NCBI GenBank assembly: GCA_009911035.1
Contig: QXWO01000017.1
Location: 33,107-97,106, forward strand
Length of the DNA: 64,000 nucleotides
Direction: 5' to 3'
Origin: Lachnospiraceae bacterium
GTDB lineage: Bacteria > Bacillota > Clostridia > Lachnospirales > Lachnospiraceae
The notes beneath the pieces were generated by a model, which was given only the letters and a program-made list of their open reading frames with translations, made no database searches and was not told where the DNA came from. Shown here one piece after another: positions 52,257 to 60,571 of the stretch. Each line of letters begins with the position of its first letter. Position 1 is the first letter of the stretch. Made by a program: the position numbers and the translations under genes.

Positions 52257-53417
52257 ATGAGCACTAATTTAGATGAAATGTTAAAAGAAGCCCCTACTTT
52301 GACCCTTGCCCCCTTTGCCGGAGCTGACGGGCCAGAGGAAAGTCCGCAGGCCCTGCAGGAGGAGGAACCCAAAGTTCCTGAAGTGGTCCTGACACCGGAG
52401 GAGCAGAAGATGGTGGACAGCTTCGCCTCCCAGATAGACATTACCAATACCCAGATGGTGATGCAGTACGGGGCCGGCAGCCAGAAGAAAATTGCCGACT
52501 TTTCTGAAAACGCACTGAACAATGTGCGGACCAAGGATATGGGCGAAATCGGACAGATGCTGGCAGGCGTGGTTGCAGAACTGAAAGATTTTGATGAGGA
52601 AGAGGAAAAGGGTATCCTTGGATTCTTTAAAAAGAGCGGCAATAAACTGGAAAATATGAAAGTAAAATATGACAAAGCGGAAGCAAACATCAACAGAATC
52701 TGCAAAGTCATGGAAAACCATCAGGTAACGCTGCTCAAAGACGCCGCCATGCTGGACAAGATGTACGAATTAAATTTAAACTATTTCAAGGAATTGTCCA
52801 TGTACATCCTTGCCGGCAAGCAGAAACTGGAACAGGCCAGAACCCAGGAACTTGCATCCCTTCTCAAAAAGGCGGAGAGAAGCGGACTTCCCGAAGACAC
52901 ACAGGCGGCCAACGATTATGCCTCCATGTGCGAACGCTTTGAAAAAAAGATTTATGATTTAGAGCTGACCCGGACCATTTCCATGCAGATGGCTCCCCAG
53001 ATACGGCTGATTCAAAGCAACGATACCGCCATGTCCGAGAAAATACAGTCCACCCTGGTAAACACGATTCCTTTGTGGAAAAGCCAGATGGTCATCGCCA
53101 TAGGCTTAAACCATTCCAGCGAGGCGGCAAAAGCCCAGCGGGAAGTCACCGACATGACCAACGCGCTGCTTAAGAAAAACGCAGAAGCCCTTAAGACTGC
53201 CACCATTGAAACCGCCCGCGAAAGCGAACGGGGCATCGTGGACATTGAAACCCTGATCGCCACCAACAAGACGTTGATCAGTACCCTCGACGAAGTCATG
53301 AAAATCCAGGAAGACGGACGGGCCAAGAGAAGAAATGCAGAACAGGAACTTGGAAGGATCGAAGAGGAAATGCGCCAGAAGCTTCTGGCCGTCAGCCGCA
53401 ATTCCAAGCAGGCCTGA
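52257..53417 (+). CDS. telA: TelA-family toxic anion resistance protein
   Basis: A 386-residue TelA/KlaA-family protein, mostly alpha-helical, with the family core around FSENALNNVRTKDMGEIGQML and KVMENHQVTLLKDAAMLDKMYE. The region RLIQSNDTAMSEKIQSTLVN and TIPLWKSQMVIAIGLNHSSE is highly typical. Homologues confer tolerance to tellurite, cell-wall antibiotics and bacteriocins, probably from the inner side of the membrane; no catalytic site is known. TATGGAGG precedes the ATG. It lies 62 bp after the xpaC-like gene, its usual partner, and ends at a strong hairpin. Confidence 0.92.
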   Translation: MSTNLDEMLKEAPTLTLAPFAGADGPEESPQALQEEEPKVPEVVLTPEEQKMVDSFASQIDITNTQMVMQYGAGSQKKIADFSENALNNVRTKDMGEIGQMLAGVVAELKDFDEEEEKGILGFFKKSGNKLENMKVKYDKAEANINRICKVMENHQVTLLKDAAMLDKMYELNLNYFKELSMYILAGKQKLEQARTQELASLLKKAERSGLPEDTQAANDYASMCERFEKKIYDLELTRTISMQMAPQIRLIQSNDTAMSEKIQSTLVNTIPLWKSQMVIAIGLNHSSEAAKAQREVTDMTNALLKKNAEALKTATIETARESERGIVDIETLIATNKTLISTLDEVMKIQEDGRAKRRNAEQELGRIEEEMRQKLLAVSRNSKQA

Positions 53418-53440
53418 CAAAGTTCATAGCAGTATAATAT

Positions 53441-53465
53441 GGCTCCCTGCGCATTACAGGGAGCC
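53441..53465. terminator. Terminator between convergent telA and ileS
   Basis: GGCTCCCTG / CAGGGAGCC, a perfect 9-bp stem with a 7-base loop, lies 23 bases past the telA stop. TGAATTTATT follows on the plus strand. It also lies just downstream of ileS on the minus strand. Confidence 0.75.
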
Positions 53466-53473
53466 TGAATTTA

Positions 53474-53513
53474 TTACAATAAGCTGTCTCGCGGAGCGTG
53501 GCAGCGTTTGTTA
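53474..53513 (-). repeat. 39-bp stop-associated palindrome (copy 5)
   Basis: Minus strand: TAACAAACGCTGCC ... GCTTATTGTAA. Its first three bases are the TAA stop codon of ileS. The telA/ileS hairpin follows 8 bases later. Confidence 0.88.
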
Positions 53514-56500
53514 TACACTGATTTTTTCTACGCCAATGGTGACTTTTTCACCGTTTACGTTCCACTCTTTCATCGTGGCAAGTTCCGTATCGGTAACAAT
53601 CTCGCCAGCAAGCACTTTCTCGGAAATTGCTTCTTTGTTAGCCTCTACGATTTCCGCAATCTTTGCATTTCCATTGACAGCCACCTTAATGTGATCCATC
53701 ACTTCAAAATTCACGTCTTTACGCATGGTCTGTATTTTGCTGATCACCTCATACACAAATCCCTCTTCCACCAGTTCCAGGGAAAGGTTTGTATCCAGAA
53801 CAACTGTCACATAATTATCTCCTTCTGTCACAAGTCCTGCCTTCTGTGCCACATCAATCAGTAAATCCTCTTCTGTAAGGGAAATTTCCACTCCGTCCAC
53901 CTCAAACTTAATTGCACCCTCCGCTTTCAGTTCGTTCATGGCCTTTGTTCCGTCTGCCTCTGACAGATATTTACGTATGCCTCCAAGCTGCTTCCCATAT
54001 TTAGGGCCTACCGTGCGGAGCTGGGGTTTAAAGCTGTAGCTGGTCAGATCGCTGACATCTTCCCTGAATACAACATCCTTTACGTTCAGCTCATCTTCCA
54101 CAATATCCTTAAAATAATCCTCAAGGACATGAGCCGCCTTCACATACATGGTTCCGATAGGCTGACGGTTCTTGATATTGGCCGCATTGCGGGCTGCCCG
54201 CCCCATTACCACAATGGCAAGGACTTGTTCCATATTTTCTTCCAGCTTCTTATCGATCATGGACTCATCAGCCACAGGATAATCGCACAAATGAATACTC
54301 TCCGGGGCTTCTTTGTCATTGCTCTTTACAAGGTTTAAATAGATTTCTTCTGTCATAAAAGGAATCAGAGGGGCTGCACACTTACAAATCTGTACCAGCG
54401 CAGTGTAAAGAGTCATATAAGCGTTGATCTTATCCTGCTCCATGCCTTTTGCCCAGAACCGCTCACGGCAGCGGCGCACATACCAGTTACTCATCTCATC
54501 CACAAAGTTGTCTAAGACCCTTGCCGCTTCCGGGATTCTATAGTTGTCTAAATGCTGGTCCACCTCTTTGACCGCCGTATTTAATTTGGACAGGAGCCAT
54601 TTATCCATAACGGGAAGTTTTTCATATTCCAACGTATATTTCGTTGCATCAAAATCATCGATGTTTGCATAAAGGATAAAGAAAGCGTAGGTATTCCACA
54701 AAGTCCCAAGAAACTTCCTCTGTCCCTCCATAACCGCTTTCCCATGGAATCTGTTAGGCAGCCAGGGCGCGGAATTAATGTAGAAATACCAGCGTATCGC
54801 ATCTGCCCCATAGGTAGCCAGCGCCTCGAAAGGGTCCACCGCATTTCCTTTGGACTTGCTCATCTTCTGTCCGTTTTCATCCTGTACATGCCCCAGGACA
54901 ATGACATTTTCAAAAGGCGCCCGGTTGAACAAAAGGGTGGATTCCGCCATCAGGGAATAGAACCAGCCTCTTGTCTGATCCACTGCCTCCGAAATAAACT
55001 GCGCAGGGAACTGGGATTCAAAGAGTTCCTTATTTTCAAACGGATAGTGATGCTGTGCGAAGGGCATTGCGCCGGAATCAAACCAGCAGTCAATCACTTC
55101 CGGCACCCTCTTCATGGTCTTACCGCATTTAGGGCAGGTACAGGTAATCTCATCAATATAAGGTCTGTGCAGCTCCACCGTCTTTGCTGCCGGGTTGCCG
55201 CTTAGCTTCTCCAGCTCTTCCCTTGAACCGACTGCCTGCTGATAGCCGCAGTCCTCACATTCCCAGATATTTAAAGGCGTTCCCCAGTAGCGGTTACGGG
55301 AGATTCCCCAATCCTGTATATTTTCAAGCCAGTTCCCGAAGCGTCCCTCACCGATAGATTCGGGAATCCAGTTTACCGTCCGGTTATTGCGAACCAGATC
55401 ATCGCGCACTGCAGTCATCTTGATAAACCATGATTCTCTTGCATAATAAATCAAAGGCGTGTCGCACCGCCAGCAGAAAGGATAGTCATGCTCAAACTTC
55501 GGAGCGTCAAAAAGCTTTCCTTCCTTATCAAGGTCAACTAAAATATCAGGATCCGCATCCTTTACAAATTTCCCTGCATAAGGGGTTTCCTGGGTCATAT
55601 TACCCTTGCCGTCTACAAACTGTACAAAAGGCAGGTCGTACTTGCGTCCCACCTGGGCGTCATCCTCACCAAAAGCAGGGGCAATGTGGACGATTCCGGT
55701 ACCGTCTGTCATGGTAACATAATCGTCGCAGGTCACAAAATGCCCTTTCTTGTGCTGCTTTGCTGCCGACTCCCCTGTACAGGCGAACAGCGGCTCATAG
55801 GCTTTGTATTCCAAATCTGTTCCCTTGTAGGTTTCCAGGATTTCATAGGCAGGCACTCCCTCTGCGGTTGACAGCTTTCCAAGCACATCATCGGTCAGGG
55901 CCTTTGCCATATAATAAACGTAACCGTCCGCTGCCTTTACCTTCACATAGGTTTCCTCCGGGTTAACGCACAAAGCTACGTTGGAAGGAAGGGTCCAGGG
56001 CGTTGTGGTCCATGCCAGGAAATAAGCATCTTCCCCCACGACTTTAAAACGTACTACCGCCGACCGCTCCTTAACAGCCTTATACCCCTGGGCAACCTCA
56101 TGGGAAGATAAGGGGGTTCCGCACCTGGGGCAGTAAGGCACAATCTTAAATCCTTTGTATAAAAGTCCTTTATCCCAAATCTGTTTAAGGGCCCACCACT
56201 CCGATTCGATGAAATCGTCATGATAAGTCACGTAAGGGTCGTCCATATCCGCCCAGAACCCCACAGTAGCGGAAAAGTCCTCCCACATGCCTTTGTATTT
56301 CCACACACTTTCCTTACATTTTCCGATAAACGGGTCCAGTCCGTATTCCTCGATCTGTTCCTTACCGTCTAACCCAAGAAGCTTTTCCACTTCCAGCTCC
56401 ACCGGAAGCCCGTGAGTATCCCATCCCGCCTTCCTGGGAACCATACACCCCTTCATAGTGCGGTATCGGGGAATCATATCCTTGATGACGCGGGTCAGCA

Positions 56501-56675
56501 CATGGCCGATATGGGGCTTGCCGTTGGCCGTGGGCGGCCCGTCATAAAAGGTATATGTGGGGCCGTCTTTTCTGCTCTCCATGCTCTTTTTAAAGATATC
56601 ATTTTCGCGCCAGAATTTCTCGATATTCTTCTCCCGTTCCACAAAATTTAAATCTGTAGATACTTTCTGATACAT
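53511..56675 (-). CDS. ileS: Isoleucyl-tRNA synthetase, long (type 2-like) form
   Basis: A 1054-residue class I synthetase. HIGH is at 55-58 (NGKPHIGHVL), KMSKS near 604 (GQKMSKSKGNAVDP). The editing domain has GWDTHGLPVELEVEK and WTTTPWTLPSN. Cys pairs CPRC, CWRC, CEDC and CPKC occur in the middle, and the ~1050 length suggests the type 2 (eukaryote-like) form, which is often less sensitive to mupirocin; that is inference. The start is the ATG at 56675 (AAAGGATGGAAATT upstream); the frame extends 12 codons further. A T-box controls it. Confidence 0.95.
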   Translation of the reverse strand: MYQKVSTDLNFVEREKNIEKFWRENDIFKKSMESRKDGPTYTFYDGPPTANGKPHIGHVLTRVIKDMIPRYRTMKGCMVPRKAGWDTHGLPVELEVEKLLGLDGKEQIEEYGLDPFIGKCKESVWKYKGMWEDFSATVGFWADMDDPYVTYHDDFIESEWWALKQIWDKGLLYKGFKIVPYCPRCGTPLSSHEVAQGYKAVKERSAVVRFKVVGEDAYFLAWTTTPWTLPSNVALCVNPEETYVKVKAADGYVYYMAKALTDDVLGKLSTAEGVPAYEILETYKGTDLEYKAYEPLFACTGESAAKQHKKGHFVTCDDYVTMTDGTGIVHIAPAFGEDDAQVGRKYDLPFVQFVDGKGNMTQETPYAGKFVKDADPDILVDLDKEGKLFDAPKFEHDYPFCWRCDTPLIYYARESWFIKMTAVRDDLVRNNRTVNWIPESIGEGRFGNWLENIQDWGISRNRYWGTPLNIWECEDCGYQQAVGSREELEKLSGNPAAKTVELHRPYIDEITCTCPKCGKTMKRVPEVIDCWFDSGAMPFAQHHYPFENKELFESQFPAQFISEAVDQTRGWFYSLMAESTLLFNRAPFENVIVLGHVQDENGQKMSKSKGNAVDPFEALATYGADAIRWYFYINSAPWLPNRFHGKAVMEGQRKFLGTLWNTYAFFILYANIDDFDATKYTLEYEKLPVMDKWLLSKLNTAVKEVDQHLDNYRIPEAARVLDNFVDEMSNWYVRRCRERFWAKGMEQDKINAYMTLYTALVQICKCAAPLIPFMTEEIYLNLVKSNDKEAPESIHLCDYPVADESMIDKKLEENMEQVLAIVVMGRAARNAANIKNRQPIGTMYVKAAHVLEDYFKDIVEDELNVKDVVFREDVSDLTSYSFKPQLRTVGPKYGKQLGGIRKYLSEADGTKAMNELKAEGAIKFEVDGVEISLTEEDLLIDVAQKAGLVTEGDNYVTVVLDTNLSLELVEEGFVYEVISKIQTMRKDVNFEVMDHIKVAVNGNAKIAEIVEANKEAISEKVLAGEIVTDTELATMKEWNVNGEKVTIGVEKISV

Positions 56676-56733
56676 AATTTCCATCCTTTCCAATAAAATT
56701 TTCCAGTTCATGGCGGCAAGTCTTTTCTATGCG

Positions 56734-56770
56734 CCAAACGCTGCCACACTTCGCGAGCCGACTTATTACA
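56734..56770 (+). repeat. 39-bp palindrome in the ileS leader (copy 6)
   Basis: Plus strand: CCAAACGCTGCC, ACACTTCGCGAG, then CCGACTTATTACA. It lies between the T-box terminator and the ileS ribosome site, and is the only full copy inverted relative to the gene it accompanies. It shares ACACTTCG with partial copy 1. Confidence 0.75.
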
Positions 56771-56773
56771 AAA

Positions 56774-57038
56774 AGCCCCGTCCGTAAAAAGGACGGGGCT
56801 GTAACTGCCGCGTTAACCACCTGTTTACCCATACGCACCGATTAAATTTACGGTTTAATATGTTTTCCCATAACGGAGGACTCCGGCAAAACTTACTCTG
56901 ATTTTCAGTCCGCAGCTTGGAAGTGATATTCGTCTGTTTTACTACTGATACCGGCTCTCACCCTTCCCGGCTCGCTGTGATGTTTGAAAAACAGCTACTG
57001 TCTTCGTCATCGCCTTTCAATATACCGAATATATTAAT
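56774..57038 (-). ncRNA. T-box riboswitch controlling ileS
   Basis: A tRNA-Ile-sensing leader. On the minus strand it contains GATGACGAAGACAGTAGC (stem I base), AGCGAGCCGGG and GTGAGAGCCGG (stem I loops), the specifier loop GAATATCACTTCC with AUC (Ile) at 56925-56927, and the T-box AGGTGGTTAACGCGGC (56807-56822). The terminator is a perfect 10-bp stem AGCCCCGTCC / GGACGGGGCT (56774-56783, 56791-56800) followed by TTTTT. Promoter: TTGACA (57067-57072), 16-bp spacer, TGTAAT (57045-57050). Uncharged tRNA-Ile should favour antitermination. Confidence 0.95.
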
Positions 57039-57044
57039 ATAATA

Positions 57045-57072
57045 ATTACACCATAAATATGCTTTTTGTCAA
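57045..57072 (-). promoter_or_regulatory. Promoter of the T-box-ileS transcript
   Basis: Perfect -35 TTGACA (57067-57072) and -10 TGTAAT (57045-57050), 16-bp spacer, just after the GH3 stop codon. Confidence 0.75.
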
Positions 57073-57076
57073 GTCC

Positions 57077-59215
57077 CTATCCGCATACATTAGAAAAGTT
57101 TTTCAGCTTTATCTTTACCGGTGGCTTTCCAGTCAGCTCTATACTTCTTGCATCAGGCTGCGCTGTACCCACATATAATTCAAATTCTGTTCCATCTGAC
57201 ATTCTTTCTCCACGGTCATTGACAACTGTGAACTCTCTTCCCGCAATGGTAAGCAGTATCTCCACGCTCTGTCCCGCTTTCACATGAACCCGTTTAAAAG
57301 CACACAATGCCGGATTTTTTACCGAATACTCCGAAACAGTATTCTTAATATAAATCTGCACCACATCATCCGTGTCCCATGTCCCTTCGTTAGTCACCGC
57401 TACCTTTATCTGAACATCAGAAAAACCAAAAGAGTCTTTTTCCTCTGACACTGCCGATACCCTGGCATCCATAACAACCACAGCGCCATAAGTCAGGCCA
57501 AACCCAAAGGGATACTGCGCCACGCCTTCCATATACCGGTAAGTCCTGCCTTGCATATGATAATCCGTAAATTCTGGCAATTGTTCCAGATTGTTATAAA
57601 AAGTAACCGGAAGCTTACCAGAAGGAGAAATCTCCCCGAATAAGATATCTGCAACGCTCCTGCCACCCCTTGCTCCCGGATACCAAAGCTGTAATATTGC
57701 CCCAAAGTTCTCCGTGGGATACCTTAAATCAATGGCGCTTCCTGCCATCAGGCAGAGCACGACCGGCCGTCCGGTTTCGGCCACGACTTCCATCAGTTCT
57801 CTTTGCGGCCGGGGCAGAAGAAGATCTGTTTTATCACCGGAAGCATAACTGTTTCCGGTATCACCCTCTTCCCCCTCCAGTGTTTCATCCAGCCCCAGGC
57901 AAAGTATCACGACATCGCTGTGTTCTGCCACTATTCTCGCTTCCGACAGCCGGTCCCCCTTCGAAGCCAGTGATTCCGTCTTATCTTCAAATAATGCACA
58001 GCCTTCGGAAAACAGCACTCTTGCGCTGCCTTTCACATACTGCTGTATTCCTTCTGATACCGTCACATACTCGGAAGATGTTCCATGATAGTTCCCAGTC
58101 AATGCCCTTCTGCTGTCAGCATTAGGTCCTATTATACCAATTGTTTTGATTTTGTTTACGTCAAGAGGAAGTATCCCGTCATTTTTGAGCATGACTATGC
58201 TTTCCTTTGTTATTTTATCAGCCACTTCCAAATGCTTCCTGCACTCTACTGCCTCGTATGTAATCCCATCATATTCATTTGGTTCAAAAAGTCCCAGCAT
58301 ATAGCGTGTAGTGTACAGACGTACCGCCGCCTCTGTAATGGCTTCCTCTGTCACCAGTCCCTGTTCATATGCTGCCAGAATATGCAGATAGGTAACGCCG
58401 CAGTTCAAATCGCATCCGGCATTTAGCGCCATTGCCGCTGATTCCGCCGGCGTAGCAGTCACCATATGATTTTCGTGAAAATCCTTGATTGCCCAGCAGT
58501 CAGACACAAAATGTCCTTCAAATCCCCATTTTCCACGCAGAATTTTACGGATCATCGTATCACTGCCGCAACATGGCTCACCATTTGTCCTATTATAGGC
58601 CCCCATGACTGCCTCCACATGGGCCTCCTTTACAAGAGCCTCAAAAGCAGGCAGATATGTTTCCTCCATATCCTTCTCCGTAACCCGTGCATCAAACTCA
58701 TGCCGTATTGCTTCCGGCCCGGAATGAACTGCATAGTGCTTAGCGCATGCCGCCGCTTTCATTACTTCTCCCCCGCCCTGAAGCCCTTTTACATATGCCA
58801 CGCCAAGCCTTGAGGTAAGATAGGGGTCTTCTCCATATGTTTCATGACCGCGCCCCCATCTCGGATCCCGGAATATATTTACATTGGGCGACCAGAATGT
58901 CAGTCCTTTGTAGATATCTCTGTCATTGTGGGCAGAAAATTCATTATATTTTGCCCTTCCTTCTGTTGCCACACAGTCTGCTACCATACCGATAAGTTCA
59001 TCATCAAAAGATGCTGCCATGCCAATTGCCTGTGGGAAAACCGTCGCTGTCCCAGCCCGCGCCACCCCGTGCAGACTTTCGTTCCACCAATTATAAGCAG
59101 GAATTCCCAACCTGCTGATGGCGGGCGCATCATATTTCAATTGGCCTGCACGCTCCTCCAGTGTCATCTTACCCACAAGCTCTTCTGCCCTGTGCCTTGC
59201 CTCTTCCCTTTTCAT
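57077..59215 (-). CDS. GH3 glycosidase (beta-glucosidase/xylosidase type)
   Basis: A 712-residue GH3 enzyme: TIM barrel (~1-300), alpha/beta sandwich (~345-545) and a fibronectin-III-like domain at the C-terminus. The nucleophile Asp is in HFVSDCWAI (~239-247); NIFRDPRWGRGHETYGEDP and CAKHYAVHSGPE are canonical. The second domain has the acid/base-bearing region near LDETLEGEEGDTGN. No signal peptide: it acts inside the cell, probably on imported beta-glucosides or xylosides. The next genes (AraC, ABC operon) suggest a shared substrate. GGAAAAG lies upstream of the ATG. Confidence 0.9.
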   Translation of the reverse strand: MKREEARHRAEELVGKMTLEERAGQLKYDAPAISRLGIPAYNWWNESLHGVARAGTATVFPQAIGMAASFDDELIGMVADCVATEGRAKYNEFSAHNDRDIYKGLTFWSPNVNIFRDPRWGRGHETYGEDPYLTSRLGVAYVKGLQGGGEVMKAAACAKHYAVHSGPEAIRHEFDARVTEKDMEETYLPAFEALVKEAHVEAVMGAYNRTNGEPCCGSDTMIRKILRGKWGFEGHFVSDCWAIKDFHENHMVTATPAESAAMALNAGCDLNCGVTYLHILAAYEQGLVTEEAITEAAVRLYTTRYMLGLFEPNEYDGITYEAVECRKHLEVADKITKESIVMLKNDGILPLDVNKIKTIGIIGPNADSRRALTGNYHGTSSEYVTVSEGIQQYVKGSARVLFSEGCALFEDKTESLASKGDRLSEARIVAEHSDVVILCLGLDETLEGEEGDTGNSYASGDKTDLLLPRPQRELMEVVAETGRPVVLCLMAGSAIDLRYPTENFGAILQLWYPGARGGRSVADILFGEISPSGKLPVTFYNNLEQLPEFTDYHMQGRTYRYMEGVAQYPFGFGLTYGAVVVMDARVSAVSEEKDSFGFSDVQIKVAVTNEGTWDTDDVVQIYIKNTVSEYSVKNPALCAFKRVHVKAGQSVEILLTIAGREFTVVNDRGERMSDGTEFELYVGTAQPDARSIELTGKPPVKIKLKNFSNVCG

Positions 59216-59341
59216 ACAATACTTTTCCTTTCTCTGTTTCAGATTTTTCTATGGATTACCATTCATTTTCAGATAAATATATTTCTATGCCCTGCGCCTT
59301 TGCATACTGCTTTTTCTGATTGTAGCATATCGCTTGCCGCC

Positions 59342-59458
59342 TTGCCATATTCCGCTGTATAAGATATAATATTAGAGCATAAATAAAATAAAATCAGCTA
59401 CCTATACTGTGCATGGAATTTACGGTTCTGGTGTCAGGCAGGAATTTGTCTGCCTGAC
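59342..59458 (+). promoter_or_regulatory. Promoter and leader hairpin of the AraC regulator
   Basis: -35 TTGCCA (59342-59347), 17-bp spacer, -10 TATAAT (59365-59370). The leader of ~120 nt carries a perfect 9-bp hairpin, GTCAGGCAG / CTGCCTGAC (59433-59441, 59450-59458), 37 bases before the ATG. No T-run follows, so it is not a terminator. Confidence 0.65.
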
Positions 59459-59495
59459 GGTACGGGAGGACGGGTGCTGAACCGGAGGAAATGAT

Positions 59496-60431
59496 ATGGA
59501 CTCACCAATGAAATTTACCCCTCATTATGAACAGCCCGTTTCCAATTTTATCAAACGTTCTCTCAAAGGTTCCCAGGAATATGTTGACTTTATACCAAAA
59601 TCCCATCTACGCATCTGGTATAACCACCAGACAGAAGGCTATGCAAACCACTATCACAATGCCCTGGAAATTATTATCTGTGTAGAAAACCAGTATGTAA
59701 TCATTGCAAATAACCAGACTTACCTCTTAAATCCGGGTGATATCCTAATCATTCCTCCCTTTATGCTCCATGAACTGCGCGGCAATCTCCTGGGTTCCCG
59801 TTTTATCTTCCTCATTGACATAGACATGCTGAGATGTTTTCAGGATTTCAAAACCCTGGATCCAATTTTTATGTCCCCTTTTCTTTGTGCAGCCAGTTCC
59901 CATTCAGAAATATATCAACATATATACGATTCCCTTATGAAGATGGCGGATATATATTTTTCTCATGGTGTTTTCTGGGAAACTTCTATTTATGTCATAC
60001 TTTTGAATATACTTATGAATATCGGACGCCACCATTATAACCAGCTCCGCAGTGAAAACATCTCGCCCACAGACAGCAGGCAACATGAATATTATACAAT
60101 CTTCGCTAATCTTCTAAACTATATCGATGCCCATTACACAGAGAATCTTACTCTGGAACAGGTAGCCGATTATATTGGCTTTTCCAAGTACCATTTTTCA
60201 AGGCTGTTTAAACAACACGCCCATATGACCTTTCATAATTACCTGTGCCATAAACGTATTCAGGCTGCCCAGTCCCTGCTCACTGCAAATATGACTCTCC
60301 CCATTACGGATATTGCTTTTCAGACAGGCTTTAACAACCTCACTTCCTTTAGCCGGTGTTTTAACAAGTACGCCAACTGTTCGCCAACAGAATACCGCAA
60401 TAAACTGCTCTCTGAAGAAATCAGTTATTAA
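59496..60431 (+). CDS. AraC-family transcriptional regulator with cupin domain
   Basis: A 311-residue regulator. An N-terminal cupin (NHYHNALEIIICVENQYVII, DILIIPPFMLHELRG) binds an inducer; the C-terminal pair of HTH motifs is LTLEQVADYIGFSKYHFSRL and LPITDIAFQTGFNNLTSFSR. CGGAGGAAATGAT precedes the ATG. It lies between the divergent GH3 gene and the convergent ABC operon, all probably one regulon for a beta-glucan- or xylan-derived sugar. Its terminator is at 60458-60487. Confidence 0.9.
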   Translation: MDSPMKFTPHYEQPVSNFIKRSLKGSQEYVDFIPKSHLRIWYNHQTEGYANHYHNALEIIICVENQYVIIANNQTYLLNPGDILIIPPFMLHELRGNLLGSRFIFLIDIDMLRCFQDFKTLDPIFMSPFLCAASSHSEIYQHIYDSLMKMADIYFSHGVFWETSIYVILLNILMNIGRHHYNQLRSENISPTDSRQHEYYTIFANLLNYIDAHYTENLTLEQVADYIGFSKYHFSRLFKQHAHMTFHNYLCHKRIQAAQSLLTANMTLPITDIAFQTGFNNLTSFSRCFNKYANCSPTEYRNKLLSEEISY

Positions 60432-60457
60432 AAGCAGCTTTCCTCTATGCCAAAAAC

Positions 60458-60487
60458 AAGGCAGAGCGCTGTCCTCTGCTCTGCCTT
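60458..60487 (+). terminator. Terminator of the AraC regulator
   Basis: AAGGCAGAGC / GCTCTGCCTT, a perfect 10-bp stem with a 10-base loop, followed by ATATTTATCA. On the minus strand it lies ~80 bases after the permease stop, just past the tandem repeats. Confidence 0.75.
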
Positions 60488-60494
60488 ATATTTA

Positions 60495-60533
60495 TCACAA
60501 TAAGCCGGCCCGCAAAGCGCGGCAGCGTTTGTT
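60495..60533 (-). repeat. 39-bp stop-associated palindrome (copy 7, tandem)
   Basis: Minus strand: TAACAAACGCTGCC ... GGCTTATTGTG. The second of two head-to-tail copies; it shares its first bases with the end of copy 8. A terminator hairpin follows 7 bases later. Confidence 0.85.
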
Positions 60534-60571
60534 ACAATAAGCTGGCCCGCAAAGCGCGGCAGCGTTTGTTA
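60531..60571 (-). repeat. 39-bp stop-associated palindrome (copy 8, tandem)
   Basis: Minus strand: TAACAAACGCTGCC ... GCTTATTGTAA. Its first three bases are the TAA stop codon of the permease gene. It is nearly identical to copy 7 (both have GCGCTTTGCGGGCC in the centre), which suggests recent tandem duplication. Confidence 0.88.

Noticed and set aside
52069-53694. Short ORFs with the shared peptide (I/V)TISWLxKRxSVC near 52.1 and 53.5 kb
   Set aside because: These are translations of the 39-bp repeat in different places, not a protein family.
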